Positions 17,573 through 27,727 of a stretch of DNA of 36,509 bases are shown one piece after another (the stretch's first letter is position 1; each line of letters begins with the position of its first letter). Source of the stretch: an uncultured Lewinella sp. (GTDB lineage: Bacteria; Bacteroidota; Bacteroidia; Chitinophagales; Saprospiraceae); NCBI GenBank assembly GCA_937949535.1, contig CALEDI010000029.1:1-36509 (forward strand), read 5' to 3'. The position numbers and the translations under genes are program-made. Under the pieces are notes generated by a model that searched no databases, had not been told where the DNA came from, and worked only from the letters and a program-made list of their open reading frames with translations.

Positions 17573-19996
17573 ATGAAAAACCTTTTTATCCTCCTGATGG
17601 TCTTTTGCGTTTTACCGCTCGTGGCCCAGCCCGTAGGCTACCAAAAGCCAGCTAAAGCCATCCTAGACCTCGTAGACGTGCCCCTTGCCCCCGGCGTCCT
17701 CATGGACGACGCCCGCGAGCACATGGTGCTCACCTACCGAGACGCCTACAAATCCATCGAAGACCTCAGCCGCCAAGAAATGCGGCTCGGTGGCCTTCGT
17801 ATCGACCCCGCCACTAATATCGGTAGCCGAACGACTTACTACAACAACGTTGCCGTCCGTCGTGTAACCGGAAAAACAGAACTCATGGAAGTGATGGGCC
17901 TACCAGACAAGCCCAAGCTCGCCAACTTCACCTGGAGCCCAGACCAAACAAAAGTTGCCATGACCCACACCACCCCCGACGGTGTGGAGGTTTGGTTCCT
18001 AGACGTTGCCGCCGCTTCCGCTAAGCGCATCACCGACGCTACCACCAGCCCCGTAAACGCCAACCTCGGAGACGTCATCAATTGGTTCAAAGACAGCCAG
18101 AGCATGCTCTTGAAAATGCTCCCCGATAGCCGCAAAGCGCTCATTGATGGCGCTACCGCCGTGCCCACCGGCCCCACCATCTCTACCGCCGATGGCAAAA
18201 AAGCCCAAAACCGAACCTACCAAGACCTCCTCAAGAACCCCAACGACGAGCAAAACTTCGAACAACTCGCCCGCTCTACCATCATGAAGGTCAACCTCGA
18301 TGGCTCCAGCGAAGAGTTCTTGCCAACAAATATGTACCGGGGCGTAAGCATGAGCCCCGACGGGGAATACGTGATGGTGACCGCCCTAGAACGCCCCTTC
18401 TCTTACCTCGTGCCTTACTACCGCTTCCCTTCCGTAACAACGGTCTACACCAAAGACGGCAAAAAGATCAACGACGTCAACATCATCCCCCTCATCGAGG
18501 ACCTACCTAAGGGCTTCATGGCTACCCAACCCGGACGCCGCAGCGTCGGGTGGCGCGCAGACCGCCCTTCAATGCTCACCTACGTCAAAGCTCTAGACGG
18601 CGGAGACCCCGCAGAAGAAGTTGAGTTCCGAGACCAAGTCTTCACCCTATCCGCCCCCTTCGCCGGAGAAGGCAAACCTCTCGTAAAAACCATCAACCGT
18701 TACGCTGGCATCCGGTGGGGCAACGACAAAACGGCCGTCCTATATGACCGTTGGTGGAATACCCGAAACTCCAAAACCTACGTATTCAACCCCTCCGACC
18801 CTGAGCAAGCACCCCGCATTATCGCCGACCGGAACTACCAAGACCGCTACAGCGACCCCGGCAACTTCGTCTCTACCCGCAACAAATGGGGCCGCTCCGT
18901 ACTCGCCCTCCAAGATGGCGCGGCGTACCTCCTCGGAGCAGGCTATTCAGACAAAGGCCAGTTTCCTTTCCTAGACCGCATGAACCTAGAGACCGCTAAA
19001 ACCGAGCGCATCTACCAATCTAAATACACCGACAGGGTGGAAAGCCTCCGAGACTACGACGTAAAAGAGCACCGCCTCATGGTCCGTGTTGAATCCCCGA
19101 CGGAGTACCCCAACTACGCCTTCCGCAACGTGCGCTCCGGCAAAGTGACCCCCATCACGGAGTTCGAGAACCCCTTTGCGGCCCTCGGCAAAGTCCATAA
19201 AGAAGTCATCAATTATAAGCGAGACGACGGGCTAGACCTCTCCGGCACGCTCTACCTACCCGTAGGTTACGAAAAAGGCAAGAAGTACCCCATGATCCTC
19301 TGGGCTTACCCGCGTGAGTATAAAGACAAAGCCAGCGCGGCCCAAACGACCAGCAACCCGAACAGCTTCATTTACCCCTACTACGGCAGCCCCGTCTACT
19401 GGGTTACGCGGGGCTACGTGGTGCTCGACGCGGCGGCCTTCCCCATCGTTGGCGAGGGTGATACGGAGCCAAACGACTCCTTCCGCAAGCAACTCGTCAG
19501 CAACGCCAAAGCCGCCATCGACGCGGTAGATGAGTTGGGCCACATCGACCGCGACCGCGTTGCCGTCGGGGGCCACAGTTACGGCGCGTTCATGGTCGCG
19601 AACCTACTGAGCCATTCCGATCTTTTTGCGGCGGGCATTGCCCGCAGTGGCGCTTACAACCGGACGCTAACGCCCTTCGGCTTCCAGTCTGAACAGCGTT
19701 CTTACTGGGATGCGCCGGAGGTGTACAACACCATGTCTCCCTTCATGCACGCCGAAAAAATGAAGACGCCGCTCTTGCTCGTCCATGGCGAAGCGGACAA
19801 CAATTCGGGTACTTACCCGCTGCAATCCGAGCGTTATTTCAATGCGCTGAAGGGCCTCGGCGCTACCGTCCGCCTCGTGATGCTGCCGAAGGAGAGCCAC
19901 GGCTACCGGGCCAAGGAATCCATCTTGCACCTACTCTGGGAGCAGGACCAGTGGATGGAGAAGCACGTTAAGAACAAGGGCGTGATTAAGCCGTAG
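17573..19996 (+). CDS. S9-family (prolyl oligopeptidase-like) peptidase, secreted
   Basis: Signal peptide MKNLFILLMVFCVLPLVAQP; VAVGGHSYGAFMVANLLSHS nucleophile elbow; LLLVHGEADNN; ESHGYR. Confidence 0.93.
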   Translation: MKNLFILLMVFCVLPLVAQPVGYQKPAKAILDLVDVPLAPGVLMDDAREHMVLTYRDAYKSIEDLSRQEMRLGGLRIDPATNIGSRTTYYNNVAVRRVTGKTELMEVMGLPDKPKLANFTWSPDQTKVAMTHTTPDGVEVWFLDVAAASAKRITDATTSPVNANLGDVINWFKDSQSMLLKMLPDSRKALIDGATAVPTGPTISTADGKKAQNRTYQDLLKNPNDEQNFEQLARSTIMKVNLDGSSEEFLPTNMYRGVSMSPDGEYVMVTALERPFSYLVPYYRFPSVTTVYTKDGKKINDVNIIPLIEDLPKGFMATQPGRRSVGWRADRPSMLTYVKALDGGDPAEEVEFRDQVFTLSAPFAGEGKPLVKTINRYAGIRWGNDKTAVLYDRWWNTRNSKTYVFNPSDPEQAPRIIADRNYQDRYSDPGNFVSTRNKWGRSVLALQDGAAYLLGAGYSDKGQFPFLDRMNLETAKTERIYQSKYTDRVESLRDYDVKEHRLMVRVESPTEYPNYAFRNVRSGKVTPITEFENPFAALGKVHKEVINYKRDDGLDLSGTLYLPVGYEKGKKYPMILWAYPREYKDKASAAQTTSNPNSFIYPYYGSPVYWVTRGYVVLDAAAFPIVGEGDTEPNDSFRKQLVSNAKAAIDAVDELGHIDRDRVAVGGHSYGAFMVANLLSHSDLFAAGIARSGAYNRTLTPFGFQSEQRSYWDAPEVYNTMSPFMHAEKMKTPLLLVHGEADNNSGTYPLQSERYFNALKGLGATVRLVMLPKESHGYRAKESILHLLWEQDQWMEKHVKNKGVIKP

Positions 19997-19998
19997 GC

Positions 19999-20023
19999 AA
20001 GTTGCAGGTTGCGGGTTGCGGGT
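19999..20023. repeat. Heptanucleotide AAGTTGC/AGGTTGC/GGGTTGC repeat
   Basis: caagttgcaggttgcgggttgcgggt immediately after the S9 peptidase stop codon. Confidence 0.8.
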
Positions 20024-20226
20024 GGGCGCGGACGCGGGTGCCATGAGCGTTCCCGACGAGCAGAGGTAAATTCGTCTGTGTAGGCCTCCGTGGGAAGAAG
20101 GGTTTCACGTCTCAGGTGTAGTACCGGCTTCGGGCCTTGAAGTGTTCGTTTGCTACCATGCCTTAGCCCTACCCCACCCACCAGCAGCAACATTTCTGGC
20201 ATCTGTTCACAACCAAACCCTCCGTC

Positions 20227-21408
20227 GTGAACGTTACCACTACCGTAGCCCGCATTCCGAACCTGCATAAAGTACTATCCGGCATCTCCTACTCTTGGCG
20301 CATTGGCAAAATTTTCGGCGTTCCGACTGATCTGCACTGGACTTTCGTCTTCGTGCCTACTGCCATTTTGTATTTTGCTTATACCCCCGGCTACGGGATG
20401 AACTGGCAGTCTGCTGCTTGGTGGAGTACTATTGCCCTGCTGTTGTTCACCTTCATTCTGGTGCATGAACTGGGCCACGCGCTGGTGGCGCGTGATCGGG
20501 GCGTGCGGGCAGATCGGATCATCCTCTTCCCGCTTGGTGGCGGGGCGTATTTGCCCGACCAGCCCAAGCAGCTTTGGGCCGAAGTGTTGGTTTACGCTGC
20601 GGGGCCGTTGGCAAATATTTTCTTAGCCATCCTTGCTTGGATTGCGCTGCTGCTGCGGCCAGACGGGGAGTTGCTCATCGCTTATTTCCTACGGCTTTCG
20701 GGCAACATCGTTCTTCGCCCTGCGATTTTAGACCAGATATTGGGCATTACGCTTGGGGTCAATTTGTTGTTGGCCTTCGGCAATCTTTTACCAGCTTATC
20801 CATTAGACGGCGGGCGGATTCTGCGGGCGTTGCTGCGCAAGCCGCTCGGGGCGCGGACATCGACCATCGTGGTGACGGCGCTTGGGGTGCTGATTGGCAT
20901 CCCCTTGGTTTGGTTGGGTTTCAAGTTGGGCGATCCTTTGCTGGCTTGTGGTGCGGTGTTCATCATCCTGCTTTCGGGTATGGAATACCGCAACGGTTGG
21001 CAACGGCGGCGACTAGCGAAGACTGCGCCTAAGGCCGTCTTGCGGGTTTCGGAGGGCGAAGGCTGGCGGGTGTTCACTTCCGAGACCGTTGGGGCGGTGC
21101 GGCAGCGTTTCCGGGCTTCTGGCTGGCCGGTGTTGCCTGTTTTCAACCAGTGGAACGAGCAGATTGGCTTCGTTGAAACCAGTGTTTTGGAAGAAGAAGC
21201 TGACTCCGACGAAGAAGCCGTTGCACCCTACTGCGAAGCCGAATTCATTACTGCTCCGCCGGAAGAGGATTTGCTTTCAGTTACGGAGCGGATCGTGACA
21301 GCTAACGTTTACGGCGCTACCATCTTAGGCAAGGGCGGAAAACTGATCGGGTATGTTTTTACCGAAGACGTGATGGGGGTGCTGAAACGTAGATGGTGGG
21401 TGAGGTAG
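20227..21408 (+). CDS. Site-2 protease (M50) family metalloprotease with CBS-like C-terminus
   Basis: HELGHALVARDRGV and NLLPAYPLDGGRILRALL motifs; GTG start. Confidence 0.9.
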   Translation: MNVTTTVARIPNLHKVLSGISYSWRIGKIFGVPTDLHWTFVFVPTAILYFAYTPGYGMNWQSAAWWSTIALLLFTFILVHELGHALVARDRGVRADRIILFPLGGGAYLPDQPKQLWAEVLVYAAGPLANIFLAILAWIALLLRPDGELLIAYFLRLSGNIVLRPAILDQILGITLGVNLLLAFGNLLPAYPLDGGRILRALLRKPLGARTSTIVVTALGVLIGIPLVWLGFKLGDPLLACGAVFIILLSGMEYRNGWQRRRLAKTAPKAVLRVSEGEGWRVFTSETVGAVRQRFRASGWPVLPVFNQWNEQIGFVETSVLEEEADSDEEAVAPYCEAEFITAPPEEDLLSVTERIVTANVYGATILGKGGKLIGYVFTEDVMGVLKRRWWVR

Positions 21409-21543
21409 GGGAATATACTTGGCGGGGCGCCCAAATCCATACCCTCCCCTGCACCTGCGGCCGCGCCCTAAAAAACCTCGGGGCAGCCACAATATGCGGC
21501 TGGCCCAAGCACTTCAAAAGTGTCAAACGTCTCTCTAAAGTTA

Positions 21544-24018
21544 TTATCGTGCCACGACAAAGCGCCTACTGCCTTTAGTAGATTTACCGGCGTAACGGAA
21601 GAAATAGGAGCCATTCGGGAGGTCTTCTACCGAGAGTTTGGCCCTTCCGTTGGTGAAGGTTCCTTGCTTTAAGCTACGCCCGGTAAGGTCGATCACTTCG
21701 TAAGTTGCGGAGCCCTTTATTTCGGGCAGGTCAACGGTAATTTCGCGGTCGGCGGGGTTGGGCGAAAGCCGGACGCCGAAGCCTTCTACCGGCACGATCT
21801 CCGACGTGGGCGGTAGCGCAGCAGGCCCACACGGCTCCCCTTCGGAGATGACTACATCACGGAAGTAGCTGTTGCCATCGCGGGAACCTACGTCGTGGTC
21901 GGCGGTAAAGAAGAGGTACGCCGCCTGTAGGGTATAGTACTGGCCGAGGGGAATCTGGAAGTGCTGCCAAGTTCCATTTCCTGAGTAGTTGTCAAAATCT
22001 CCTTGCCCCCAACCTTGGGTTCCGTAGATTTTGAAGGTTCGGTTAGAAGACAGGACTTCGTTGTTGTCCATCCCGATGCCGTGTACTTCCCCGATTTTGG
22101 TAGAGCGGAACCAGAAAGAGACCCAAGTTTCCGGCGTCATCTCGTAATCGATTTGGATGCCTTTCCAAGCGTTGTTTTCCAGCAATATTTCGTTTCCTCC
22201 GTTGAGGACGGTGACCGTTCCAGCGTCTTGGTTCATGCCGTACGTAACGACCGGGTTTTCGATGAAGTCGATGACTTCACAACCGTCGGTATCGGGTTCT
22301 TCTTCCATTTCGGGGAGGCAGAAGTCTATCACGTCGAGGGTATCAAACAGGCTGCCGAAGCCGATTACGTTGCCGATGGTATCCTTCAACATGTAGCTTC
22401 CTTGGCCGTAGTCGCAGCAGAGGCCATCTCCGTCGGCATCGCTGATCTCGAAGACATAGCACCCGTCGATGACGCATACGGTATCTCGTATTGTACGGCC
22501 TTTCTGTTTCTTGGGGTAAGGGCCTCCTGTGGCGACAACGGTTCCTGTGTCGGTTTTGATCATCCAGGTTGTTTCCATGCCGAAATCATCTAGGGTAAGG
22601 TAGACGAAGACGGTCTGTTGGTCGCAGCTGATGGGCTCTTGTACGGGGTCATCGTTGTCGTTGTTGTCGTCATCGTTGTTGTTGTCGTCACCGCCACTAT
22701 TGTCATCGCCACCGCCGGGTGGGGAAGAACAGGCTGCCTGCACGCAACTCTGCGCCGCCGCCACCCGGTTTGCGATAACGGCTGAAGGCTGAGGGCCAAA
22801 GCCAAAGTTGAAGTTGATTCCCTGCGGGCGCAGGTGACAATAAGACATGATCGTTCCGCCTTGTTCAGGGATGCCGGGCGTACCGCACTCGCCTTCCGTG
22901 ATGCCGGCGCAGCCGTCGATGGCGGTATTGTCTCCGTTCCAGACGCAGGCGTGGGTATGTTGGCTACCGAGTAAGTGGCCGAGTTCGTGCGCAATGACCA
23001 TCGTTGACCAACTGTATACGGGTACTGCGGCAAAGCTGGAAGCGATGCTGGAGAAGCTCATCCGGGCGGCTACCCACGGGTGGCAGAGCCCATCTAGCAC
23101 GGCAATACCGCCGCTGGCTTGGTAGCTCACGAGCTGGGCAACGTCGCCGTTGAAGCTGCTGCGGGTAGACTGGAACTGCGTCAGCAGCGCACTGCTACTG
23201 GTGCCGCTGTAAGGGCTTTGTTTGTCCCAGACCAAGATTTCGCTGATGCGTAGGTTGACGCCTATTTCGGCGTACAGTACGGCTACTTCGTTGAAGTTGG
23301 CCGTTAGGTGCTGCGCTGCGGCATCGATGGACCCCTTGTCGAAGAAGATGTCGAAGTCAACTTCAAAGTAAACATCTACGCAGCCAACATCGGTTTTTTC
23401 CGACGCGGGGTAGCTGAGCTCTTTGGCGGAGTAGGGCATTCCGCTATCGGCGGTAGCGCAATCAAACGTTTGTTTATCTGCCAGTTGCGCGTCGGGGAAA
23501 AGGAGATAGGTTGTTTTCGCGTTTTTCGCGTCTTGGTTCTGCACTTTTCCGAGGGCTAGGCGGGAGCCATCGGCTCGGGAGATGGTAGCCGTCAGTTCTC
23601 CGTCTAGCAACGAGAGTGCTACGCGGCTGTCGGGCTCTCCGGCGATGACGCCGGTATAGTGGAGGCCGAGGCTGGCGTTGGGCACCACGCGGCCGTCTGA
23701 GGCACGGCGAAGAATGAAATCGTCGCGGAGGAAGTTGTTGCGCTGAAGTACGAGTTTAAACTTAGCGTTTAGGCCCAGCACAGCGGGGATTTCGAGTTCC
23801 CAGTTCTCCGGTGCATCGGCGATTAGCTGGGAGTAGTCTTCGGCATCAACTTCAAGCAAGCCGTAGTCTTGGAGCTCTTGCCCCACGAGGTTTTCAGCCT
23901 GGGTTTTGTTCACCGCTGGGCGGAGCAGGTCCGTTTTTTGGGCGAAGACTGAAAATGAGGTGAATAAGAAGAGGAGCGGCAAAAGCGCGCCGCAGGTTTG
24001 GTTTAGAAAGGTTTTCAT
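21544..24018 (-). CDS. Secreted M12B-like metalloprotease with T9SS C-terminal sorting domain
   Basis: VIAHELGHLLGSQHTHACVW zinc motif; C-terminal RLSPNPADREITVDLP...GSYFFRYAGKSTKGSRRFVV type A sorting domain; signal peptide at 24018. Confidence 0.9.
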   Translation of the reverse strand: MKTFLNQTCGALLPLLFLFTSFSVFAQKTDLLRPAVNKTQAENLVGQELQDYGLLEVDAEDYSQLIADAPENWELEIPAVLGLNAKFKLVLQRNNFLRDDFILRRASDGRVVPNASLGLHYTGVIAGEPDSRVALSLLDGELTATISRADGSRLALGKVQNQDAKNAKTTYLLFPDAQLADKQTFDCATADSGMPYSAKELSYPASEKTDVGCVDVYFEVDFDIFFDKGSIDAAAQHLTANFNEVAVLYAEIGVNLRISEILVWDKQSPYSGTSSSALLTQFQSTRSSFNGDVAQLVSYQASGGIAVLDGLCHPWVAARMSFSSIASSFAAVPVYSWSTMVIAHELGHLLGSQHTHACVWNGDNTAIDGCAGITEGECGTPGIPEQGGTIMSYCHLRPQGINFNFGFGPQPSAVIANRVAAAQSCVQAACSSPPGGGDDNSGGDDNNNDDDNNDNDDPVQEPISCDQQTVFVYLTLDDFGMETTWMIKTDTGTVVATGGPYPKKQKGRTIRDTVCVIDGCYVFEISDADGDGLCCDYGQGSYMLKDTIGNVIGFGSLFDTLDVIDFCLPEMEEEPDTDGCEVIDFIENPVVTYGMNQDAGTVTVLNGGNEILLENNAWKGIQIDYEMTPETWVSFWFRSTKIGEVHGIGMDNNEVLSSNRTFKIYGTQGWGQGDFDNYSGNGTWQHFQIPLGQYYTLQAAYLFFTADHDVGSRDGNSYFRDVVISEGEPCGPAALPPTSEIVPVEGFGVRLSPNPADREITVDLPEIKGSATYEVIDLTGRSLKQGTFTNGRAKLSVEDLPNGSYFFRYAGKSTKGSRRFVVAR

Positions 24019-24556
24019 ACGGGTAAAAAATGTGGCGTTTGGGTGTGGCCGAGAGAGGCCCATCCATCCTAAATGAATAAAAACTGGTAATCAAAAACAT
24101 ACCCGAGAGTGTGCAGGCTCTTTGTTTTTTCATATCAAAAAAAACATGAAAAAGCATAGGTTGTTAGTCATTACCAGCAATGTGATAATGTATTGGGCGG
24201 CAGGGTAAAGTGCCTAATTACTACTACGGGGAAGGGTGTAGCAATGACCAAAATGTTCAGCGGGGAAATGTAGCGCGCTTTATTTATTTAATCTCAAAGC
24301 TCTTTTGCGTCGCGTATTTTCTATAATTACTAAAAACTTAAAAGAAGGTCCTCTTTTCTGTACACTACAAATGTAACACCAATAGACCCGAGAAGATTTG
24401 CCTTAACAGTAGGTGTTTATCAAACGGTAGGGAAGTAGCGGGCAACGGGAGGGCGGGGGCATCAAACCATCGTCTGATCCCCCCTTGCGTTCGTCGAACA
24501 GCTAACAAACGGCACGATCTACGGCCTATATTTGGGTCAAATTTAGAGTAGCAACT

Positions 24557-26113
24557 ATGCTAAGTACAGAAGATACCCCCAAGGAAAACAAGCTCGACTT
24601 CCTACAGCGCCAAAGCTGGCAGTTGGAGCTCATCATCACCGGTTTTGCGCTGGCGGGGATGATCTCTGGGGCTAGTAAGTTTCATGAGCTGATCCTCTAC
24701 CTTCAGGATATTAGCCAGCAGTTTGACTACATCGGCCCTGCGGCGGTGTTCATTTTGTGGGGCATAAATTTGGCTTACTTCCTTACCATCCTCCATTTTT
24801 TCATGAATGTAGTGCTTCGTTGCCTCTGGATCGGGGGGCTGGCGCTGCGGGGCACGATGAACAAAAAAGCCTACCTCAACGATGATTACGCGCCCAACTT
24901 TGCGCGCTACCTCCACCGCCGACACGGCAGTTTTGACCGTTATGTGGAGCGGCTCGACAAAGCAGCGAGCCTAGTATTTGCCTTCACCTTTCTACTTGTA
25001 GCGATTCTGTTTGGCATCATTTTTTACCTGCTCGTTTATATGGGGTTCTTTGCTGTTCTAGCCACTGCTTTTGATACGATAGGAGCACAAATTGCCAGTG
25101 CATTGTTCTTGCTTTATATACTGGTAGGATTTCTTTACCTCTCCGACTTCTTAACCGCCGGAGCCTTCAAGCGCGGAGGAGAGGCCTTTTATTTCCCTAT
25201 TTACCGCGCAATGGGTTGGCTAACGCTCGCGCGTTTGTACCGCCCGCTCTACTACGCCGTAATCAGCAACAAATGGGGCAAACGGCTCATACTCGCAATG
25301 GTGCCTTACATTTTGTTGCTGGTCTTAATCCCGCGCCAAACCCTCGACCCCATCCCCTACATTAGCCGCGTAGACTTCATCAGTAATAACGACATGAAGA
25401 CGGTTCGTAAAGCTCGGTTATACGCCGATGCGGAAGGGTTTCGCCCAACAGCCACCTCCATATATATTGACACCGATGTGGTTACAGACAAAGTCCTCCG
25501 CGTACACCTTCCCCTACGGGAGAGCTATGCCGAAGAAATAGCCCTGATGGCGGAACAAAACCAGCCAAAACCAGCAATAAAAGACACAAGCTCAGCCAAT
25601 TTGTATGCCGCCCAAGACACCGTCCTGAGCCCACAAGACAGTGCCGCACAGGTTGCGTCTCGGAAAGAAGCTAGAAGATTAAAGCTAGAAGCTAGCAGTA
25701 GGAGAACAGGCATGAATGCCCGCCGTTGGATATCTGGCGATCTCCCCCTTTCTGAATTAGAAGGCAACGCAGACAGTTTGCTCATCGCAAACTTCTTCAG
25801 CATCATGGAACTGCGCTTAGATGGTAAGCCCGTAGACCTAGACAACGTACTCCTGTCCGTTAGTTACCGAGGCAGCCCCATCTCTGAGTTGGTGGCCTAC
25901 TTTCCGCTCCACGAAAAAGCCCCCGGCATGCATCGGCTAGAGTTCAAGGTATTCAGCCTCGATACAAGAGGAGAGAACAAAGGCAGTATTAACCTGCGGG
26001 ATACCTACTGGGTCCCCTTCTTCTACGCCCCCGAAGACGGGAGTGCGGCGCCTACCCCAGCAAGTCCTCCAATGCCCCTTCCAGCTCCGGATGAGCAAAC
26101 GCAAAGCCAGTAG
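24557..26113 (+). CDS. Polytopic membrane protein of unknown function
   Basis: 518 aa, several TM helices in the N-terminal half, soluble C-terminal domain; preceded by TATATTTG at 24527-24534. Confidence 0.6.
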   Translation: MLSTEDTPKENKLDFLQRQSWQLELIITGFALAGMISGASKFHELILYLQDISQQFDYIGPAAVFILWGINLAYFLTILHFFMNVVLRCLWIGGLALRGTMNKKAYLNDDYAPNFARYLHRRHGSFDRYVERLDKAASLVFAFTFLLVAILFGIIFYLLVYMGFFAVLATAFDTIGAQIASALFLLYILVGFLYLSDFLTAGAFKRGGEAFYFPIYRAMGWLTLARLYRPLYYAVISNKWGKRLILAMVPYILLLVLIPRQTLDPIPYISRVDFISNNDMKTVRKARLYADAEGFRPTATSIYIDTDVVTDKVLRVHLPLRESYAEEIALMAEQNQPKPAIKDTSSANLYAAQDTVLSPQDSAAQVASRKEARRLKLEASSRRTGMNARRWISGDLPLSELEGNADSLLIANFFSIMELRLDGKPVDLDNVLLSVSYRGSPISELVAYFPLHEKAPGMHRLEFKVFSLDTRGENKGSINLRDTYWVPFFYAPEDGSAAPTPASPPMPLPAPDEQTQSQ

Positions 26114-26951
26114 CCAGTAGTTTTTCCGCTGAGCAACGAACGGAATCCAATACGGTATGGCTCATCTCCCCCATCGCTAGTTTCATGGCGGCAGCGGGGG
26201 CGGGCATCACTACCGCAGACTTGCCCATCGCTGGGCCGATGGCGGCGGCCAAGGCTTTGTTGGTAGCGGGGTTGGGTGCGGTGCCGTTGTAGACCCCGGT
26301 CAGGTTGTGTTCGATGGCGAAGCGGTAGATGCCTACCATATCGTCGATGTGGATCCAGGAGTAGTACTGGCTGCCATCTCCGAAGTAGTTAGACATCCAG
26401 AAGTTTAGGGGGAGGAGCATTTTCTCCAGTGCGCCTTCGTCGGGGTGCAGTACGATGCCGGTGCGGATGATGCAGGTCGGGATGCCGAGCCGATCGACTT
26501 CATCGACGCTTTCCTCCCAGAGGACGCAGCTTTTGCTGAGGAAGCCGGAGCCGGGCTCGGAGGTTTCGGTCATCAGGTCGTTGCCCCGGTCGCCGTAGTA
26601 GCCGATGGCGGAAGCGGAGAGGTAGAGCTTTGGCTTTAAGCCAAGGCGGGCCATGCTGGTGGCGAGCAGGAGCGTGCTGTCGGTCCGGCTAGAGATGATG
26701 AGTTGTTTGCGGGCTTCCGTCCAGCGCGCGCCGACGATGCCGGCGCCGGCGAGGTTGATGACGTAATCTACGCCCTCGAAGGCCGCATCGTCGATGGTTT
26801 GCGCGGCTACATCCCAGACGAAGGTTTTGTACTTCGCGCCCGGCTTAGCGGAACGGCTTAGGATGCGGACTTCGTGGCCGTCTGCTGCAAGTTTGTGGCA
26901 AAGGTGTTGGCCGATGAAGCCGGTGCCGCCGCCGATCAGGATTGTAGGCAT
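26052..26951 (-). CDS. TIGR01777-type NAD-dependent epimerase/dehydratase
   Basis: MPTILIGGGTGFIGQHLCHKLAADGHEVRILSR Rossmann start; SASAIGYYGDRG; SWIHIDDMVGIYRFAI. Confidence 0.9.
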   Translation of the reverse strand: MPTILIGGGTGFIGQHLCHKLAADGHEVRILSRSAKPGAKYKTFVWDVAAQTIDDAAFEGVDYVINLAGAGIVGARWTEARKQLIISSRTDSTLLLATSMARLGLKPKLYLSASAIGYYGDRGNDLMTETSEPGSGFLSKSCVLWEESVDEVDRLGIPTCIIRTGIVLHPDEGALEKMLLPLNFWMSNYFGDGSQYYSWIHIDDMVGIYRFAIEHNLTGVYNGTAPNPATNKALAAAIGPAMGKSAVVMPAPAAAMKLAMGEMSHTVLDSVRCSAEKLLATGFAFAHPELEGALEDLLG

Positions 26952-26999
26952 GGTGTGGGGGGGGATCTAATTCTAGTACAGTTGGTTCTCCTCCGTAAC

Positions 27000-27090
27000 A
27001 ACCTCACCCCAACCCTTCTCCAACAAGCCTCGCCTCCGGCTCGGCGGAGAGGGGCTTTCAAAAGGAAACGCTTCGCGTTTCTGTGGTGAA
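27000..27090. repeat. Palindromic intergenic element related to the 5152-5296 core
   Basis: GAGAGGGGCTTTCAAAAG then GAAACGC-TTC-GCGTTTC, compared with GGAGGGGCTTATAAA then AACGC-TGC-GCGTT near 5222-5251. Confidence 0.65.
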
Positions 27091-27158
27091 AACTGCTACA
27101 ATAGAAGCATGACTCATGTTTTTAATGCGTGTGCCTTAAAAAGGTTGTGGCGGCGGAG

Positions 27159-27234
27159 CGCAGGTGCAGGGGGGGGGTGGAGAGTTTTGTTAACCAAGCC
27201 CCAAAACCTCCCCCCGCACCTGCGGCCGCGCCCC
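27159..27234. repeat. Inverted pair of the GCACCTGCG motif
   Basis: cgcaggtgcaggggggggtggagagttttg ... ccaaaacctccccccgcacctgcggccgcgcc. Confidence 0.7.
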
Positions 27235-27294
27235 AAACAACATTTTCCGCAACCATCTTCCGTTTTCTCCGTTACGTGTGAAAACCACATAACT

Positions 27295-27465
27295 ATGTTC
27301 GGACTGTTCAAGAAGAACCCCACCAAAGAGCTGGAAAAACAGCACAAAAGGCTGATGGAAGAAGCCGTTGCAGTTCAGCGATCGGGCGACCTGAGAGCCT
27401 ACGCCGAAAAGATAAGCGAAGCCGAAAAACTGATGGATAAGATTGTAGAATTGAATAAGAAATAA
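27295..27465 (+). CDS. Lacal_2735-family small protein
   Basis: MFGLFKKNPTKELEKQHKRLMEEAVAVQRSGDLRAYAEKISEAEKLMDKIVELNKK. Confidence 0.75.
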   Translation: MFGLFKKNPTKELEKQHKRLMEEAVAVQRSGDLRAYAEKISEAEKLMDKIVELNKK

Positions 27466-27534
27466 GCTTATATCCGTAAGATGAAATTTGAATTGCATTA
27501 GTAAACTATCTCAAGTATTTAGACACTGTTTTTA

Positions 27535-27678
27535 ATGAAGAAATCAGACTTACCCACCAAAGTATGTCCGGTCTGTCAGCGGCCTTTTACTTGGCGTAAA
27601 AAGTGGGAGAAAGTCTGGCACGAGGTCAAATACTGTTCCGAGCGTTGCCGCAGAAACAAAGGCAAATCGGAGCAGTAA
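27535..27678 (+). CDS. DUF2256-type zinc-ribbon-like small protein (47 aa)
   Basis: Read directly: [47 protein letters not shown]; below the ORF-track length cutoff. Confidence 0.85.
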   Translation: MKKSDLPTKVCPVCQRPFTWRKKWEKVWHEVKYCSERCRRNKGKSEQ

Positions 27679-27727
27679 CAGCTTTGCGGCCCTACCGCCA
27701 ACTTTCACTAACATACACACATCATTT

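Noticed and set aside
22645-22720. GTC/GTT trinucleotide run in the M12B protease as a phase-variation switch
   Set aside because: Unit is 3 bp and irregular, so changes would not frameshift; best explained as an Asp/Asn-rich linker between protease and C-terminal domains.
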